From NCBI GenBank assembly GCA_016873275.1, contig VGXO01000003.1, positions 60,460 to 124,459 on the forward strand: a stretch of 64,000 nucleotides of DNA, written 5' to 3'. The position numbers were made by a program, and so were the translations under genes. The stretch comes from Phycisphaerae bacterium (GTDB taxonomy: Bacteria > Planctomycetota > Phycisphaerae > Phycisphaerales > SM1A02). Positions 7,961 through 16,568 of the stretch are shown here, one piece after another. The number at the start of each line of letters is the position of its first letter. The stretch's first letter is position 1. The notes beneath the pieces are model-generated. The model did not search any database, was not told the DNA's origin, and saw only the letters and a program-made list of their open reading frames with translations.

Positions 7961-8523
7961 GCCTGCTCCTCGCCGCCGCAGCATCGGCGTCCGCGGCGTC
8001 GCCGGACACCGCGCTGGTGCTTGGTCTCGTCCTCGCGGGCGTCGCGGTCTTCCTCTTCGTGCTCGAGTTCCTGATCCCGAGCGGCGGTCTGATCGCCCTG
8101 CTCTGTGCGCTGGCGGCGATCGGGTCGGTCGGCGCGTTCTTCGCCCACGATCCGATCTGGGGGCTCGCCGCGCTAGCGCTCTACGCGCTCCTGGCGCCGG
8201 TGGCGATCGTCTTCGGCGTGAAGGTATGGGCGAGCTCGCCGCTCGGACGGCGGATGATCCTGCGGGCGACCGAGTCCGGCTCCGAGCTGGATCCCACCGA
8301 CCGCTCGATCGCCCGGGGCACCGCCCCGGATGCCTCGCTCGCGGCGCTGGTCGGTCGCGTCGGCCGCACGGTCACGCCGCTTCGTCCGGTCGGATTCGTG
8401 CGGATCGAGGGACGCCGGCTCGACGCGGTCGCCGACTTCGGCGTGATCGACGCCGAGGTTGAGGTCGAGGTGATCGACGCCCGGGACAACGCGCTTCGCG
8501 TGCGACCCCGCGCCTCCGGCTGA
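7957..8523 (+). CDS. Short NfeD-like membrane protein
   Basis: A 188-residue protein starting at an ATG that overlaps the stop of the long NfeD gene. It has hydrophobic segments at about 1-15, 20-42, 46-64 and 70-90, the second containing FVLEFLIPSGG, a sequence found in NfeD membrane regions. The C-terminal soluble part (ALVGRVGRTVTPLRPVGFVR, then GVIDAEVEVEVIDARDNALR) is the NfeD OB-fold. In other bacteria NfeD-like proteins act with SPFH proteins in membrane microdomains; the flotillin-like gene follows after 84 bases. A GTG two codons upstream is an alternative start. Confidence 0.85.
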   Translation: MSLLLAAAASASAASPDTALVLGLVLAGVAVFLFVLEFLIPSGGLIALLCALAAIGSVGAFFAHDPIWGLAALALYALLAPVAIVFGVKVWASSPLGRRMILRATESGSELDPTDRSIARGTAPDASLAALVGRVGRTVTPLRPVGFVRIEGRRLDAVADFGVIDAEVEVEVIDARDNALRVRPRASG

Positions 8524-8550
8524 CCTCCGACGGGCTCCGCGGCGGGGTGC

Positions 8551-8556
8551 TACCCT
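8551..8556 (+). promoter_or_regulatory. Possible extended -10 box upstream of floA
   Basis: TGC followed by TACCCT at 8551-8556 gives a TGn-extended -10 box in the short gap before floA. The same TGC-TAnCCT arrangement appears before ndk (23356-23364) and rpsO (16012-16020). No clear -35 is visible. Confidence 0.35.
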
Positions 8557-8607
8557 CCCGCCCCGCGGTCGACGGTCGCCCGCGTCCCGACGCGTCCGGA
8601 GGTTCCC

Positions 8608-9657
8608 ATGCCCACGAACTCCTCGTCCACGCTCCCCCTCGTCCTCGCCCAAGCGGCGGGCGGGCTCGGCTGGCTCTGGATCGTCCTGCTCGTCGGCGTC
8701 GGGCTGTTCGGCTTGTTCGTCCTCTTCGTCCTGAGCCAGGTCATCCAGCTTTGGCTTCAGGCGATGCTCTCCGGCGCGAAGGTCGCCCTGCTCGACCTGC
8801 TCATGATGCGCTTCAGGAAGGTCCGTCCCGACGTCATCGTGATCAACCGCATCTCCGCGAAGAAGGCGGGGCTCGAGATCCCGACGAACGTGCTCGAGGC
8901 ACACTACCTCGCCGGCGGCAACGTGAGCCGCGTGGTGCGGGCGATGATCGCGGCGGACAAGGCGAAGATCGACCTCGGCTGGGAGCGGGCGACGGCGATC
9001 GACCTCGCGGGTCGCGACATCCTCGACGCGGTGAAGACTTCGGTCGATCCGAAGGTCATCGACTGCCCGAGCCAGCAGTCGGGGAAGACCACCATCGACG
9101 CGGTCGCGCAGGACGGCATCCAGCTGCAGGCGAAGGCCCGCGTCACCGTCCGGACCAACATCGCCCGACTCGTCGGAGGCGCCACCGAGGAGACGATCAT
9201 CGCCCGCGTCGGCGAGGGCATCATCTCGACCATCGGCTCCGCCGGCAGCCACAAGGCGGTGCTGGAGAACCCCGACAAGATCTCGAAGACGGTGCTGGCG
9301 AAGGGTCTCGATTCCGGTACCGCGTTCGAGATCCTCTCGATCGACATCGCCGACATCGACGTCGGGGCGAACATCGGGGCGAAGCTCCAGACCGATCAGG
9401 CGGAGGCGGACAAGAAGCGGTACCAGGCCGAGGCGGAGAAGCGACGTGCGCTCGCCCTCGCCGAGGAGGCGGAGTTCCAGGCGAAGGCGCAGCAGAACCG
9501 CGCCCTCGTCATCCTCGCCGAGGCCGAGGTCCCCAAGGCGATGGCGGACGCCCTCCGCAGCGGTCACTTCGGCGTGATGGACTACTACCGCATGCAGAAC
9601 GTGATCGCCGACACCGGGATGCGAAGCGCCATCGGCGGGCAGCCCAAGCAGTCCTGA
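8608..9657 (+). CDS. floA: Flotillin-like protein FloA
   Basis: FloA proteins are SPFH-type scaffolds of functional membrane microdomains. The 349-residue product has one N-terminal membrane segment (about 20-50), then the conserved FloA/YqfA sequence: [58 protein letters not shown] and [20 protein letters not shown], followed by an Ala/Glu/Lys-rich coiled coil (about 258-310). Length agrees with the family (about 330). The ATG at 8608 follows GGAGG (8599-8603). It sits downstream of two NfeD genes, the classic NfeD-FloA gene neighbourhood. Confidence 0.95.
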   Translation: MPTNSSSTLPLVLAQAAGGLGWLWIVLLVGVGLFGLFVLFVLSQVIQLWLQAMLSGAKVALLDLLMMRFRKVRPDVIVINRISAKKAGLEIPTNVLEAHYLAGGNVSRVVRAMIAADKAKIDLGWERATAIDLAGRDILDAVKTSVDPKVIDCPSQQSGKTTIDAVAQDGIQLQAKARVTVRTNIARLVGGATEETIIARVGEGIISTIGSAGSHKAVLENPDKISKTVLAKGLDSGTAFEILSIDIADIDVGANIGAKLQTDQAEADKKRYQAEAEKRRALALAEEAEFQAKAQQNRALVILAEAEVPKAMADALRSGHFGVMDYYRMQNVIADTGMRSAIGGQPKQS

Positions 9658-9670
9658 GCCGGAGGTCCGC

Positions 9671-10420
9671 GTGCCGGTCCTCCACGCCGTCGTCCCGCAC
9701 TACGAGGAGGCCCGCACGCTCCCCGAGATCCTCGCCCGCATCGCGGAGGCATCGCTGCCCTCCGGCTGGCGACGAGCCATCGTCGTGGTGGACGACCACT
9801 CGAGCGAAGGCGGGTGGTCGGTCGCCCGAAGCAGCGTCGATGAGCTCGCCGGTCGAGGCGTCACGATCCGGCTGCTGCGGCACGACCGGAATCGCGGCAA
9901 GGGCGCGGCGATCCGGACGGGACTCGACTCGCTCGGGTCGGCGGATGCCGACGACGCGGTGGTCCTGCAGGATGCCGACCTCGAGTACGACCCGCGCGAT
10001 CATGCCGCGATGCTCGAGCGGCTCGACGATCGCCATCGCGCCGTCTACGGAACCCGCTGGTGGGGCGGCGACGCCCCCGCGTTGGGGCCGATCCAGCGAC
10101 TGGGCAACTGGTTCCTCACGAGGGCGAGCAACCGAATGACCGGCCAGGTGCTGACCGACATGGAGTGCGGGCTGAAGCTGATCGCCATGCCCATCGTGCG
10201 GGCGATCCTGCCGGAGCTCGACGAGGATGGCTTCGGCATCGAGCCGCAGATCACCGCGGCGCTCTCCCGGCACGGCGTCCGCATCGCCGAGGTCCCGGTG
10301 CGGTATGCCCCCCGCAGCGTCGCGGAGGGAAAGAAGATCCGCTGGCGGGATGGTCTCTCGGCGCTGGCGGTGATCCGGCGCGAGCGACGGCGACAGGCGG
10401 CGAGGGGAGTCGGCAAGTGA
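9671..10420 (+). CDS. Family 2 glycosyltransferase
   Basis: A GT-A fold glycosyltransferase of 249 residues, of the dolichyl-phosphate mannose/polyprenyl synthase kind. The start is a GTG at 9671, 13 bases after the floA stop. HAVVPHYEEARTLPEILARI is the nucleotide-binding start of the fold, VVVDDHSSEGG carries the first acidic pair, and VVLQDADLEYDPRDHAAMLE is the DxD-containing metal site. MECGLKLI and EDGFGIEPQITAALSRHGVR match the acceptor region of this group. There are no membrane segments, unlike longer relatives. Its stop overlaps the start of the next gene (GTGA), a flippase-like membrane protein, so the two probably act on the same lipid-linked or envelope glycan. Confidence 0.88.
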   Translation: MPVLHAVVPHYEEARTLPEILARIAEASLPSGWRRAIVVVDDHSSEGGWSVARSSVDELAGRGVTIRLLRHDRNRGKGAAIRTGLDSLGSADADDAVVLQDADLEYDPRDHAAMLERLDDRHRAVYGTRWWGGDAPALGPIQRLGNWFLTRASNRMTGQVLTDMECGLKLIAMPIVRAILPELDEDGFGIEPQITAALSRHGVRIAEVPVRYAPRSVAEGKKIRWRDGLSALAVIRRERRRQAARGVGK

Positions 10421-11400
10421 TCGAGGGCGGACCAACTCCCGACGCCGACCGACCTGGAGCGATCGCCTCGCGGATGCTCAGTCCGGCGCGGCTCGCGATG
10501 CAGATCGTCGGCTTCGCGGGCGGCACCGCCTTGATCGGTTGGTGCGCGTGGAAGGCATTCTCGAGCGCGGACTGGCAGGTCCTCCGCGAGGCATCGCCTG
10601 CCCCGATCGCCCTGATCATCGGCTGCAGCTTCGTGAGCCTGCTTCTGAACGGCGCGATCTTCTGGGCGGGAGGCCGACCGCTCGCCCGGCTCGGACTGAT
10701 GGAGATGGAGGCGGTCAACGCCATGGCGTCGGTGCTGAACTACGCGCCGGTCCGCCTCGGGGCGATCGCCCGCGTCGCCTACGCGCTCCGCGTGTCGCGG
10801 ATGCGGATCCCGGCGGCGGCGGCGTGGTTCGTGTGGGTCACCGCGGGGGTCGGGATCTGGGCGGTCGCCGGCGCCTCGGTCGCCTGGCTGTTCCCGGAGA
10901 CCCCCTGGTTCATCGCGGCGTCGTGGCTCGTGGTGGGACTCCTCGGATTCTGGATCGCCGCGATCCTGACGCGGCGGCTGCTCGGCGCCCGGAGCGAGTC
11001 GCTTCGGCTCCTCGCGACGGATCCCGCGTCGCTCTGGGGCGCGGCGTCGCTGCGCTTCCTGGAGCAGGCGATGTGGATCGGTCGGATGCACGCCGCGGTG
11101 CTGATCCTCGACCTCCCGATCGACCTCGCCGACTCGATCGTGCTCGCCCTCGTCGGGATCCTCGTGAGCCTCAACCCGCTCGGTCGCTTCGGCTACCGGG
11201 AGGTCGCGGTGGCATGGCTCGCCTCGACGCTCGCCGACGGAACGCTCGACCCGACGCAGATCGACGCGGTGTTCTTCCAGCTTGCCCTCATCGAGTCGGT
11301 GGGCGAGGCGATCGTGATGATCCCCCTCGGCACCGTGGGATCAATCTGGTGCCTCCGCCGGCTGCTCGGACGCCGCGGGGCGACGAGCTCCGGCGGGTGA
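10417..11400 (+). CDS. Polytopic membrane protein, lysylphosphatidylglycerol synthase TM-like
   Basis: A 327-residue membrane protein with about seven to eight hydrophobic segments. The pattern NYAPVRLGAIARVAYALR and a later SLNPLGRFGYREVAVAWL resemble the conserved loops of the UPF0104/AglD/lysylphosphatidylglycerol synthase membrane-domain family (the GxRE turn is kept as GYRE). Start is a GTG overlapping the glycosyltransferase stop. Members of this family are often found beside family 2 glycosyltransferases and are thought to handle lipid-linked products; the direct coupling here supports this. The catalytic soluble domain of true lysyl-PG synthase is absent. Family assignment is from motifs only and is moderately sure. 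Confidence 0.65.
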   Translation: MIEGGPTPDADRPGAIASRMLSPARLAMQIVGFAGGTALIGWCAWKAFSSADWQVLREASPAPIALIIGCSFVSLLLNGAIFWAGGRPLARLGLMEMEAVNAMASVLNYAPVRLGAIARVAYALRVSRMRIPAAAAWFVWVTAGVGIWAVAGASVAWLFPETPWFIAASWLVVGLLGFWIAAILTRRLLGARSESLRLLATDPASLWGAASLRFLEQAMWIGRMHAAVLILDLPIDLADSIVLALVGILVSLNPLGRFGYREVAVAWLASTLADGTLDPTQIDAVFFQLALIESVGEAIVMIPLGTVGSIWCLRRLLGRRGATSSGG

Positions 11401-11431
11401 TCCGCCCACGGCGCGACGCCGCGGGCACCCG

Positions 11432-12682
11432 TCACCACTGCGAGCGGACCAGCCGGCGCAGCCCGTCGTCGACCGCGAAGTAGCGAAGCCTGAGCCGCTC
11501 CGCGGCACCGCCGAGCCACGCGGCCCGTCCCCTCGCGCGATCGATGCGACCGACCGCCTCGGCGACGGAGGCGAGGTTGACCACCGTCGTTCCTGCCCCC
11601 GCCGCATGCGCCCGGGCGAGCCAGCCGAGGCATGCCGCGTCGAGCGCCAGCGCCTGCACGCCGTCGGCGATCGACCAGCCGTAGTAGCCGCTGCCCCAGG
11701 CACGCCCACCTCGAAGCGTCGCGCGAAGCCAGCGCCGCACGAGGTCGTCGATCGCCTCGTCCGGCGGCGCCTTCGCCGTCGCCTCGATCGCTTCGAACGA
11801 GCCCGGCACGCTCCAGCCGCGGGCGAGCGGAGGCACGGCGCCACGACCCCGCGCGAAGCGGCGGCTTCGCCGCCACTGGTCGAGCCGCGCCCACAGCGAC
11901 GGTCGATCCTCGTCGCCGACGAGCCGCGGATCCTCGATCCGCGCGAACGCCGCCTGGCGCATGAGGCGCACCTGCCCACGGCTCGGAGGCGCCACGGGAT
12001 GATGGTCAAGCTCGCCTGGCAGCGCCGACGAGAGCAGGTCCACCAGCTCCCTGAGGCGTCCTCCACGCACCTTCGAGAGCGACGCGGCGCCGAGGGACTG
12101 CGCGAGCCATGCAAAGCCGTCGAGCCGGGTGGCGAGCGCCACCGACGGGCGTCGCAACCACGAGTCGATCCCCTCGACGACCGCCTCGACCTCCGTCGCT
12201 TCCGCCCGGAGCTCGCGCTGCAGCCGCGGCGGCGCGACGGCGACCGCCTCCGGAACCTCCCGCAGCGCCCGCTCGAGGTCGCCGCGGTGTCCGCCGAGCG
12301 CGGCGCCGCGGTTCGCCCGCACGCTCGAGCAGGCGAAGTTGAGACCCGCCCGCACGCCGCGGGCGTCCGGCGCGAGGTTGAACGGGAAGAGGCGGCAGGC
12401 GACGGGCTTCTCGTCGAAGCCGAACTCGGCGTGGATGCGGCAGAGACCGCCGGGCTGAAGAAAGACGCACGCGCCGTCGGGACGCTGCCGCAGGTAGCGC
12501 CGACCGCGGAACTCCACCGTCACCTTCTCGCCGAGCCGCTCCTCCCACCGCTGCGATCGGAGGCGGTCGAGGTCCTCGTCGCGCAACTGCACGCTGAAGT
12601 CGCGGCAGCAGTCCCCGCAGCCATGGCAGGAGTACCGCTGCTCGCGGAGGTCGAGGACCGTGAGCGGGACGGTTGGCGCCAT
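11432..12682 (-). CDS. YkgJ-family zinc/iron-cluster protein
   Basis: A 416-residue protein with the cysteine cluster of the YkgJ family at its N-terminus: YSCHGCGDCCRDFSVQL, then GACVFLQPGGLCRIHAEFG and KPVACRLFPFNL. These eight or so cysteines probably bind an Fe-S cluster or zinc. The remaining 250 residues, rich in Arg, Ala and Trp, have no motif I can name and make the protein much longer than the minimal family (about 100-250). The ATG at 12682 lies one base after the rdgB stop, so it is translated from the rdgB transcript. Function in the cell is unknown. Confidence 0.8.
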   Translation of the reverse strand: MAPTVPLTVLDLREQRYSCHGCGDCCRDFSVQLRDEDLDRLRSQRWEERLGEKVTVEFRGRRYLRQRPDGACVFLQPGGLCRIHAEFGFDEKPVACRLFPFNLAPDARGVRAGLNFACSSVRANRGAALGGHRGDLERALREVPEAVAVAPPRLQRELRAEATEVEAVVEGIDSWLRRPSVALATRLDGFAWLAQSLGAASLSKVRGGRLRELVDLLSSALPGELDHHPVAPPSRGQVRLMRQAAFARIEDPRLVGDEDRPSLWARLDQWRRSRRFARGRGAVPPLARGWSVPGSFEAIEATAKAPPDEAIDDLVRRWLRATLRGGRAWGSGYYGWSIADGVQALALDAACLGWLARAHAAGAGTTVVNLASVAEAVGRIDRARGRAAWLGGAAERLRLRYFAVDDGLRRLVRSQW

Positions 12683-12683
12683 C

Positions 12684-13322
12684 TCAGCCGCCGACGGCGC
12701 TCCCGAGCAGCATCGCCGCGATCGCCCGCGTCGCCGTGCCGCGGTGGCTTCGGGCGTTCTTCTCCTCGGGCGCAAGTTCGGCGCTGGTGCGCCCCTCCGC
12801 CGGCAGCAGCAGATGCGGGTCGTAGCCGAACCCGTTCGTGCCACGAGGTCGCTCGACGATCACGCCCTCGAAGGTGCCGCGGCTCTCCGCGAGGATCGAA
12901 CCGTCCGGCATGGCGAGGCACATCGCGCAGACGAACCGTGCCGAACGCGCGTGGATCGGGATGCTCCTGATTCGATCCACGAGCAGCCGGTTGTTCGCCG
13001 CATCGCGGGTCGCGCGGTCCCCGGCGACGCCAGACCATCGGGCGCTCCGCACGCCCGGCTCGCCGCCGAGCGCATCGACCTCGAGACCGGAGTCGTCGGC
13101 AAGGCATGGGAGACCGACCGCCCGCGCGTAGGCGGTCGCCTTGATCCTCGCGTTCGCCTCGAAGGTCTCGCCGTCCTCCTCGGGCTCGGGCAGTCCCCCG
13201 CCGCCCGCCTGATCCAGCCGGAGCAACTCGACGCCGAGCGGCATGAGCACCGCGTCGATCTCCTCGACCTTGTGCGGGTTCGAGCTCGCGACGACGAGCC
13301 TGCGTGGGATCGAGGGTGGCAT
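12684..13322 (-). CDS. rdgB: XTP/dITP pyrophosphatase RdgB/HAM1
   Basis: The enzyme removes ITP, dITP and XTP from the nucleotide pool. The 212-residue product begins with RRLVVASSNPHKVEEIDAVL (the SNxxK signature), continues with EEDGETFEANARIKATAYAR, LADDSGLEVDALGG and ERPRGTNGFGYDPHLLLP, and ends with KNARSHRGTATRAI, all conserved in order. Length agrees with the family. The ATG at 13322 is preceded by TAGGAT 7 bases upstream, suggesting a leaderless mRNA; earlier in-frame ATGs lie upstream of this box. It leads a two-gene operon with the YkgJ-like protein. Confidence 0.95.
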   Translation of the reverse strand: MPPSIPRRLVVASSNPHKVEEIDAVLMPLGVELLRLDQAGGGGLPEPEEDGETFEANARIKATAYARAVGLPCLADDSGLEVDALGGEPGVRSARWSGVAGDRATRDAANNRLLVDRIRSIPIHARSARFVCAMCLAMPDGSILAESRGTFEGVIVERPRGTNGFGYDPHLLLPAEGRTSAELAPEEKNARSHRGTATRAIAAMLLGSAVGG

Positions 13323-13329
13323 CGCCCGG

Positions 13330-13335
13330 ATCCTA
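13330..13335 (-). promoter_or_regulatory. -10 box of rdgB (leaderless)
   Basis: TAGGAT on the minus strand (13335-13330) with a 7-base gap to the ATG at 13322. No ribosome binding site is present. Confidence 0.45.
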
Positions 13336-13453
13336 TGGTCCGCGAGCCGCGCGACTCGGCAAGGTGGGAGGATCGATCCTCGCGGGAGGCGACCGTCGAT
13401 CGGGACCCGCGCGGAATTCACCCGCCGCCGGTGGCACCTTCATGATCGCGAGG

Positions 13454-13466
13454 TAGGTTTAGCCTG
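13454..13466 (+). promoter_or_regulatory. -10 box of the DNRLRE protein gene (leaderless)
   Basis: TAGGTT at 13454-13459, 7 bases before the ATG at 13467; an overlapping alternative TAGCCT occurs at 13460-13465. The gene has no ribosome binding site. Confidence 0.4.
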
Positions 13467-14249
13467 ATGCCCCGATCCAGCGTCGACGCGCACCCGACCC
13501 ATGCCCGACTTCTCGCCGCCACGGGCGTGCTCGCGGCGCTCGGGGTCGTCGCGACCGTCGACGCCGAGGTCACGGTGCTCGACGCCTCCCTCGACGCGAC
13601 GCTCTACGAGTCCGCCACGATCCCGCTCGCCAACGGCGCCGGCGAGTGGTTCTTTGCGGGAAGGAACAACCAAGGTCTGCGACGGCGTGGACTGATCGCC
13701 TTCGACCTCGCGGGCTTCGCCGCGTCGCTCGGGGGCGCCCCGATCGAGCTGCACTCGGCGCGGCTCGAGCTGGTCCTCTCCCAGGGTGGACCGGACGCGA
13801 CCACGATCCAGCTTCACCGCGTGACGACCGCGTGGGGAGAGGGCACCTCGGACGCCTCGGGCAACGAGGGCGCCGGCGCGCCCGCGACGCCCGGCTCCGC
13901 GACCTGGCTGCATGCGTTCTACGACGTCGCCTTCTGGAACGCTCCCGGCGGCGACTTCGCGGCGCCCCCGAGCGCGACCCTCGAGGTCGGCGCGATGGGC
14001 GCCTATCAAGTCTCGAGCGAGGGCATGCGGCAGGACGTGCTCGCCTGGCTCGCCGACGGCGCGAGCAACTTCGGGTGGATCCTGATCGGCGACGAGTCGC
14101 AGAACGGGACGGCACGGCGGTTCGACTCGCGGCACCACGCGAGCCCCGATGGTCGCCCGCGGCTGGTGCTCGACTACACGGTGGTCCCGGCGCCAAGCGC
14201 CGCGATCCTGCTCGCTTCGGTGATCCGCATCACGCGGCGCCGCGCCTGA
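13467..14249 (+). CDS. Secreted DNRLRE-domain protein with PEP-CTERM-like tail
   Basis: A 260-residue exported protein. A signal peptide covers about 1-33 (hydrophobic core LLAATGVLAALGVVATVDA). The body has the DNRLRE-domain pattern: ATLYES at the start, a beta-rich part with RRGLIAFDLAGFA, LHRVTTAWGEG..., a Trp-rich middle, DVLAWLADGASNFGWILIG, and RFDSRHHASPDGRPRLVLDY at the end. The last 22 residues, PAPSAAILLASVIRITRRRA, form a Pro-containing motif, a short hydrophobic helix and an Arg cluster, like the PEP-CTERM sorting signal but with PAPS instead of PEP. It is likely retained or sorted at the cell surface. Convergent with the carboxylase gene, with 3 bases between. Confidence 0.8.
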   Translation: MPRSSVDAHPTHARLLAATGVLAALGVVATVDAEVTVLDASLDATLYESATIPLANGAGEWFFAGRNNQGLRRRGLIAFDLAGFAASLGGAPIELHSARLELVLSQGGPDATTIQLHRVTTAWGEGTSDASGNEGAGAPATPGSATWLHAFYDVAFWNAPGGDFAAPPSATLEVGAMGAYQVSSEGMRQDVLAWLADGASNFGWILIGDESQNGTARRFDSRHHASPDGRPRLVLDYTVVPAPSAAILLASVIRITRRRA

Positions 14250-14252
14250 TCC

Positions 14253-15917
14253 TCAGGTCTGCAGCACGCCGGTCCGGAAGGACCCCTCCATCGGGCTGCC
14301 CGCGGCGACCGCGACCGCGAAGCAGAGATCCTCGCGCGTCCGCAGCGGATCGATCATCCGGTCGAGCCACCCCCGGGCGGCGCCGTGCAGGATGTCCTGC
14401 TGCTCGGAGTAGCTCGCGGTGATCGCCGCGAGGAGCGCCCTCCGCTCCGACTCGTCGATCTTCTCCCCGCGTCGCTCCCGCGCGGCGAGGTCGATCTGGA
14501 GCAGCGTCCCCGCCGCCTGCGCCGCCCCCATCACCGCGCACCTCGAACCCGGCCAGGCAAGGGTCAGGAAGGGATCGAAGGCTCGGCCGCACATCGCGTA
14601 GTTGCCGGCGCCGTAGCTCGACCCGGTGATGAGCACCACCTTCGGCACCACGCAGTTGCTCATCGCGTTCACCATCTTCGCGCCCGCGCGGATGATGCCG
14701 CCCTGCTCGCTGTCCCGACCCACCATGAAGCCGGTGGTGTCGTGGATGAACACGAGCGGGATCCGCTTCTGGTTGCAGTCCATGATGAACCGCGCCGCCT
14801 TGTCGGCGCTGTCGTCGTAGATCACCCCGGGCATGTTCATGGACCTCGCGGGACCCGCCTTCCCGCCCGGCATCGCCCGCTCGGTGAGCTTCCGCTGGTT
14901 CGCGACGATCCCGCAGGGGAACCCGCCGAGGCGCGCGTAGGCGCAGACGATGCTTCGACCATGCTCGCCCCGATACTCGTCGAGGCTCTCGCCGTCGACC
15001 ACGCAGCCAAGTAGGTCGCGCACGTCGTACTGCGACCCCGGTCCGCTCCGGAAGACCGTCGCGAGGTCGGCGGAGGGACGTGCAGGGTCGCGCGGCGCCG
15101 ACGGAGGCGTCGGCATCCGCCGGGCGCTCTCGACGGCAGACATGAGCCGACGCAGCCGCACGATCGCCGCCGGATCGTCCTTCTCCCGGAAGTCGATGGT
15201 GCCCGAGATCTGGGCGTGCATCTCCGCGCCGCCGAGCTCCTCGCTCGAGACGTCCTGACCGATCGCCGCCTTCACGAGCGCCGGTCCGGCGAGGTAGAGC
15301 CCGCTTCCCTCGGTCATCACCAAGGTGTCGCACAAGACCGGGAGGTAGCCGCCCCCGGCGACGCAGTTGCCCATGATCGCGGCGAGCTGCGGGATGCCCT
15401 GCGCCGAGATCACCGCGTTGTTGCGGAAGATCCGCCCGAAGTCATCGACGTCGGGGAAGACGTCCTCCTGGAGCGGCAGGTACACGCCCGCGCTGTCGAC
15501 GAGGTAGATCAGCGGGATCCTCGCCCGCTCGGCGACGACCTGGGCGCGGATGATCTTCTTGCAGGTCATCGGGAAGAACGCCCCGGCCTTCACCGTGGCG
15601 TCGTTGGCGATGACCATGCAGGGCCGACCCTCGACCACGCCGATCGCCGTCACGACGCCCGCCGCGGGCGCCCCCCCGTGCTCGCGGTACATGCCGTGCG
15701 CCGCGAACAGTCCGCACTCGAGTCGGGGCGTCCCCGGATCGAGGAGTTGATCGATCCGCTCGCGGGCGGTCAGGCGTCCGTGGCGGTGCTGGCGCTCGAC
15801 CCCCTTGGCTCCACCCCCTTCCTCGAGGCGGGCGGACTCCCGCAAGAGCGCCTCCCGAGCCGCGAGGAGACCCTCAAGGGACGCGCCGGACGCGGACGTG
15901 GGGGCTGGATCGGGCAT
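14253..15917 (-). CDS. Acyl-CoA carboxylase carboxyltransferase subunit (MCC/PCC beta type)
   Basis: The carboxyltransferase half of a biotin-dependent acyl-CoA carboxylase moves CO2 from biotin to an acyl-CoA. The 554-residue product has the N-terminal [15 protein letters not shown], then [20 protein letters not shown], the [16 protein letters not shown] segment, oxyanion-type [15 protein letters not shown], and in the second half [34 protein letters not shown] and [31 protein letters not shown] fits methylcrotonyl-CoA carboxylase beta better than propionyl. Start at 15917 is preferred: TATTCT ends 9 bases upstream. No biotin carboxylase or biotin carrier gene is in the window, so the partner must be encoded elsewhere or in another operon. 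Confidence 0.92.
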   Translation of the reverse strand: MPDPAPTSASGASLEGLLAAREALLRESARLEEGGGAKGVERQHRHGRLTARERIDQLLDPGTPRLECGLFAAHGMYREHGGAPAAGVVTAIGVVEGRPCMVIANDATVKAGAFFPMTCKKIIRAQVVAERARIPLIYLVDSAGVYLPLQEDVFPDVDDFGRIFRNNAVISAQGIPQLAAIMGNCVAGGGYLPVLCDTLVMTEGSGLYLAGPALVKAAIGQDVSSEELGGAEMHAQISGTIDFREKDDPAAIVRLRRLMSAVESARRMPTPPSAPRDPARPSADLATVFRSGPGSQYDVRDLLGCVVDGESLDEYRGEHGRSIVCAYARLGGFPCGIVANQRKLTERAMPGGKAGPARSMNMPGVIYDDSADKAARFIMDCNQKRIPLVFIHDTTGFMVGRDSEQGGIIRAGAKMVNAMSNCVVPKVVLITGSSYGAGNYAMCGRAFDPFLTLAWPGSRCAVMGAAQAAGTLLQIDLAARERRGEKIDESERRALLAAITASYSEQQDILHGAARGWLDRMIDPLRTREDLCFAVAVAAGSPMEGSFRTGVLQT

Positions 15918-15926
15918 GGGCGGCGG

Positions 15927-15932
15927 AGAATA
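15927..15932 (-). promoter_or_regulatory. -10 box of the carboxyltransferase gene (leaderless)
   Basis: TATTCT on the minus strand (15932-15927), 9 bases before the ATG at 15917, without a ribosome binding site. Confidence 0.45.
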
Positions 15933-15992
15933 CCTCCCGAGTCGCGGCGAACCGTCGCTCGGTCGGTCGGCGGGAACTTCGCGTCGCAGGTC

Positions 15993-16020
15993 TTCCACCT
16001 TCGGGGGACTCTGCTATCCT
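15993..16020 (+). promoter_or_regulatory. Promoter of rpsO-pnp
   Basis: TTCCAC at 15993-15998 and, after 16 bases, TATCCT at 16015-16020, the latter extended by TGC. The leader to rpsO would be about 100 bases and contains a hairpin CCGCCC-TCCG-GGGCGG near the rpsO start, where S15 autoregulation acts in other bacteria. Confidence 0.55.
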
Positions 16021-16126
16021 CCGCGATTCTCCAAAGGTCCAAGCAAGGTCCAAGGCGTCCTCCCGGGACGGGGGGACCATCCAGAAGTCACGAGGTCAGT
16101 GCCGCCCTCCGGGGCGGAAGAGCAGC

Positions 16127-16396
16127 ATGAGCGTCGAAACCCACAACAAGCAGCAGGTGATCACGTCCAACCGTCGTCACGACGGAGACTCCGGCTCGCC
16201 GGAGGTGCAGATCGCCCTGCTCACCGATCGCATCAACCACCTTCAGGGTCACTTCCCGAACCACCCCAAGGACCACAGCTCCCGTCGGGGGCTTCTCCTC
16301 ATGGTGGGGCGCCGGAACCGGCTCCTGAAGTACCTCGCCTCGACTGATCGCGCGAAGTATCACGAGCTGATCCAGCGGCTCGGTCTTCGCAAGTAG
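16127..16396 (+). CDS. rpsO: 30S ribosomal protein S15
   Basis: S15 binds the central domain of 16S rRNA early in small-subunit assembly. All 89 residues match the family in length, with [40 protein letters not shown] and [20 protein letters not shown] in order. The upstream region has a promoter (extended TATCCT) and a small GC hairpin next to the start. It is followed by pnp after 172 bases, the common rpsO-pnp order, whose gap in other bacteria carries RNase processing and autoregulation sites. Confidence 0.98.
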   Translation: MSVETHNKQQVITSNRRHDGDSGSPEVQIALLTDRINHLQGHFPNHPKDHSSRRGLLLMVGRRNRLLKYLASTDRAKYHELIQRLGLRK

Positions 16397-16568
16397 CCCG
16401 CCGCCCCGGCGGCATCGTCATGCCGCCCTGCTGGCAGTGGGCACGGATCGGTCCCGAGGACCGCGACATGCCTTCTGCCATCCGGGCGGCTCCTCCCCCT
16501 GTCGGGTGCCCGTTCATCGTGGCGCCCACGAACCCGACCGGTTCTTCCGGTCAAGGAGTCCCCGCATC

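Noticed and set aside
16397..16568. A terminator between rpsO and pnp
   Set aside because: Only a short GC-rich stem (CGCCGCCCCGGCGG) without a T-tract; the usual rpsO-pnp co-transcription is more likely.
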